Part shown: one piece after another, positions 62,499 through 64,000 of the stretch
Layout of the letters: every line of letters starts with the position of its first letter
Numbering within the stretch: the first letter of the stretch is position 1
NCBI GenBank assembly: GCA_044356555.1
Contig: JBIKWB010000018.1
Location: 39,241-103,240 of the forward strand
Direction of reading: 5' to 3'
Length of the DNA: 64,000 nt
Origin: Tous-C4FEB sp044356555
GTDB taxonomy: Bacteria > Verrucomicrobiota > Verrucomicrobiia > Opitutales > Opitutaceae
Program-made: the position numbers and the translations under genes
Notes under the pieces: generated by a model
Databases searched by the model: none
What the model was told of the DNA's origin: nothing
Seen by the model: only the letters and a program-made list of their open reading frames with translations

Positions 62499-63473
62499 AT
62501 GCCCCTCATCGACCTGCCACTCGCCGAACTCCACACCTACGCCGGTCGGAATCCCCGCCCCGCCGACTACGACGTCTACTGGGCTGAAGCCCTGCGTGAA
62601 CTCGATGCCACCGACCCGAGCCCCGAACTCCGCCCCTCCAACGTAATCGCGCCGCCCAACGTCGAGTGTTTCGACCTCTGGTTCACCGGCGTCGGCGGCG
62701 CCCGCATCTACGCCAAGTACCTCCGGCCCAAAAACCGCACCGGGGCCTCTGGAAAAAACCCCGCCGTCCTTCAGTTCCACGGCTACTCCGGCCACTCCGG
62801 CGACTGGATCACCAAGCTCGCCTACGCCGGCGCCGGCTTCTGCGTCGCCGCCATGGATTGCCGCGGCCAAGGCGGTCGCTCCGAAGACCGCGGCGGCGTG
62901 CAGGGCAACACCCTTCGCGGCCACATCATCCGCGGCCTCGACGACCCCGATCCCAAAAAACTCCTCTTCCGCCAAATCTTTCTCGATACCGCCCAACTCG
63001 CCCGCGTCGTGATGGCTTTCCCCGAAGTTGATCCGACCCGCCTCGGTGCCATGGGCGCCTCCCAGGGCGGCGCGCTCTCCCTCGCCTGCGCCGCCCTCGA
63101 ACCGCGCGTAAAGCGCATCGCCCCCGTCTTCCCGTTCCTCTGCGACTACCGCCGCGTGTGGGAAATGGACCAAGCCAAAGCCGCCTACGAGGAACTCAGC
63201 CTCTACTTCCGCGCCTTCGATCCGCGCCACGAGCGCGAAGCCGCCGTCTTCGAAAAACTCGGTTACATCGACGTCCAACATCTCGCCCCCCGCATCCGGG
63301 CCGAGGTTCTCCTCTACGTCAGCCTGATGGACGCCGTCTGCCCGCCCTCGACGCAGTTCGCCGCCTATAATAAAATCACCTCAAAGAAGGACCTGGTGAT
63401 CTACCCCGACTTCGCCCACGAGCCTCTCCCCGGCGAACCCGAGCGCACCTTCAACTTCATGCTCGGCCTCTAG
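62499..63473 (+). CDS. Acetyl xylan esterase/cephalosporin-C deacetylase, CE7 family
   Basis: A 324-residue cytoplasmic alpha/beta hydrolase. Typical CE7 features: N-terminal ADYDVYWAEALREL, oxyanion loop FHGYSGHSGDW with DCRGQGGRSED, nucleophile in AMGASQGGALSLAC, and the acid and histidine in SLMDAVCPPSTQFAAY and YPDFAHEPLPG. The enzyme removes acetyl groups from short xylo- or other oligosaccharides, consistent with plant cell-wall use. No signal peptide, so it works on imported oligomers. It is divergent from mtnP. Confidence 0.93.
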   Translation: MPLIDLPLAELHTYAGRNPRPADYDVYWAEALRELDATDPSPELRPSNVIAPPNVECFDLWFTGVGGARIYAKYLRPKNRTGASGKNPAVLQFHGYSGHSGDWITKLAYAGAGFCVAAMDCRGQGGRSEDRGGVQGNTLRGHIIRGLDDPDPKKLLFRQIFLDTAQLARVVMAFPEVDPTRLGAMGASQGGALSLACAALEPRVKRIAPVFPFLCDYRRVWEMDQAKAAYEELSLYFRAFDPRHEREAAVFEKLGYIDVQHLAPRIRAEVLLYVSLMDAVCPPSTQFAAYNKITSKKDLVIYPDFAHEPLPGEPERTFNFMLGL

Positions 63474-63499
63474 TCTCGAAACGGACTTCCGTTCCCCGC

Positions 63500-64000
63500 T
63501 TAAGACTTTGACCCGGATCTATGAGGAACGAGTTCACGAGCGCGACCTGAGCGGGGAACATTCACGATGAATATCTGGGTGTAGCTTACCTCCCCTGTAA
63601 CGCTCATGGCGGAGTAGCATATGAGATTCCCATCTGGCGAAAAGACACAGGCGGTGGGCAACGGCACCTCCTTCGCCTCCGGATCGGTAAGGCGTGTCGT
63701 CGTTCCTGTGGCCATTTCGGTCAGGCAAACACTGCCGTCCATGACATGGGCGACGAACCGACCATCCGGACTCCAGTTGAAGGACGATGCGATGTCGCGG
63801 GAGTTTCTCGTCACCTGCCTGGTCGGCCCGCCGTTGGGTGAAACGGTCCAGAGCTGCACGACGCCGGCGTCATCTTTTTTCAGGAACGCGATGGCCGAGC
63901 CATCCGCGGCGGAGCGGAGCCAATGCCTCGGAGCGGAGACCAATCCAGGATGGCGACTCTGGTTTGTATGAGTCAGACGACGTTGGGAAACACCCAGAGG
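63500..64000 (-). CDS. TolB-like PD40 beta-propeller protein (DUF3748/YidR-like), partial
   Basis: The frame is open to the window edge, giving the last 166 residues; the start lies beyond 64000. It contains propeller blades FNWSPDGRFVAHVMDGSVCL, ACVFSPDGNLICYSA and the segment VSAPRHWLRSAADGSAIAFL, which fits the DUF3748/YidR group of TolB-like propellers better than oligogalacturonate lyase. It converges with the CE7 esterase gene. No catalytic function can be assigned from this part. Confidence 0.7.
   Translation of the reverse strand, partial: PLGVSQRRLTHTNQSRHPGLVSAPRHWLRSAADGSAIAFLKKDDAGVVQLWTVSPNGGPTRQVTRNSRDIASSFNWSPDGRFVAHVMDGSVCLTEMATGTTTRLTDPEAKEVPLPTACVFSPDGNLICYSAMSVTGEVSYTQIFIVNVPRSGRARELVPHRSGSKS

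Noticed and set aside
60944..62587. 547-codon open frame spanning three genes on the opposite strand
   Set aside because: Crosses well-supported genes and intergenic spacers; Arg/His-rich shadow.

Overview
The window is a GC-rich bacterial chromosome segment, densely coded on both strands with almost no intergenic DNA. Gene content points to Verrucomicrobiota, most likely an Opitutaceae-type organism. This is inference from the mix of a long-form PurF, a PL11 rhamnogalacturonan lyase, large secreted proteins with repeated C-terminal modules, the cell-shape operon, and characteristic AACGCTCAACGCTGAACG-type intergenic repeats. No rRNA, tRNA, CRISPR array, insertion sequence or prophage was recognised.

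Region 1 (1-5.3 kb) holds the tail of a SEC-C/YchJ-like protein, a TPR protein and a complete four-gene sugar ABC importer of the RhaSTPQ/LsrABCD class. Region 2 (5.3-8 kb) holds a secreted protein of unknown function and a DbpA/DeaD-type RNA helicase. Region 3 (8-16.4 kb) is catabolic. A tight minus-strand operon (OMPDC-superfamily decarboxylase or synthase, zinc-type dehydrogenase, SDR, xylose-isomerase-like TIM barrel) stands divergently from two homologous secreted esterases, one fused to an SMP-30-like propeller, and a secreted rhamnogalacturonan lyase. Together with the importer this suggests use of plant pectin side chains.

Region 4 (16.4-30.3 kb) carries a carotenoid-type desaturase, threonine synthase, and purine genes: purF, an embedded ORF6N gene and purM on the minus strand, with a divergent long purL. 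A small, more AT-rich insert follows (GIY-YIG/DUF4357 protein, VapBC-like toxin-antitoxin pair), then a Tat-type dienelactone hydrolase. Region 5 (30.4-43.7 kb) has an alcohol dehydrogenase, a large secreted N-acetylmuramoyl-L-alanine amidase, a TlpA-like thioredoxin, a CheY-like receiver, a class A beta-lactamase-like hydrolase, RapA, a decayed DUF1697 pseudogene and a XerC/XerD recombinase.

Region 6 (43.8-51 kb) is housekeeping: infA, tadA, sod, tolB, mrp, rpmG and nuoA, plus an unusual three-part protein joining a PTS EIIA domain, a pyruvate-kinase-C-like segment and a diadenylate cyclase. Region 7 (51.2-56 kb) is the mreB-mreC-mreD-mrdA shape operon, interrupted by a small membrane protein gene. 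Region 8 (56-64 kb) has a MoxR/DUF58/TgpA operon, a 3-hydroxyisobutyrate-dehydrogenase-like enzyme, an MTA/purine nucleoside phosphorylase, a CE7 acetyl esterase and the end of a TolB-like propeller protein.

The items most worth a second look are the EIIA-diadenylate cyclase fusion, the palindrome-bearing ORF6N gene inside the purine operon, the orphan OMPDC/dehydrogenase/isomerase operon, and short repeats that have entered coding sequence in purL and the DUF58 gene.
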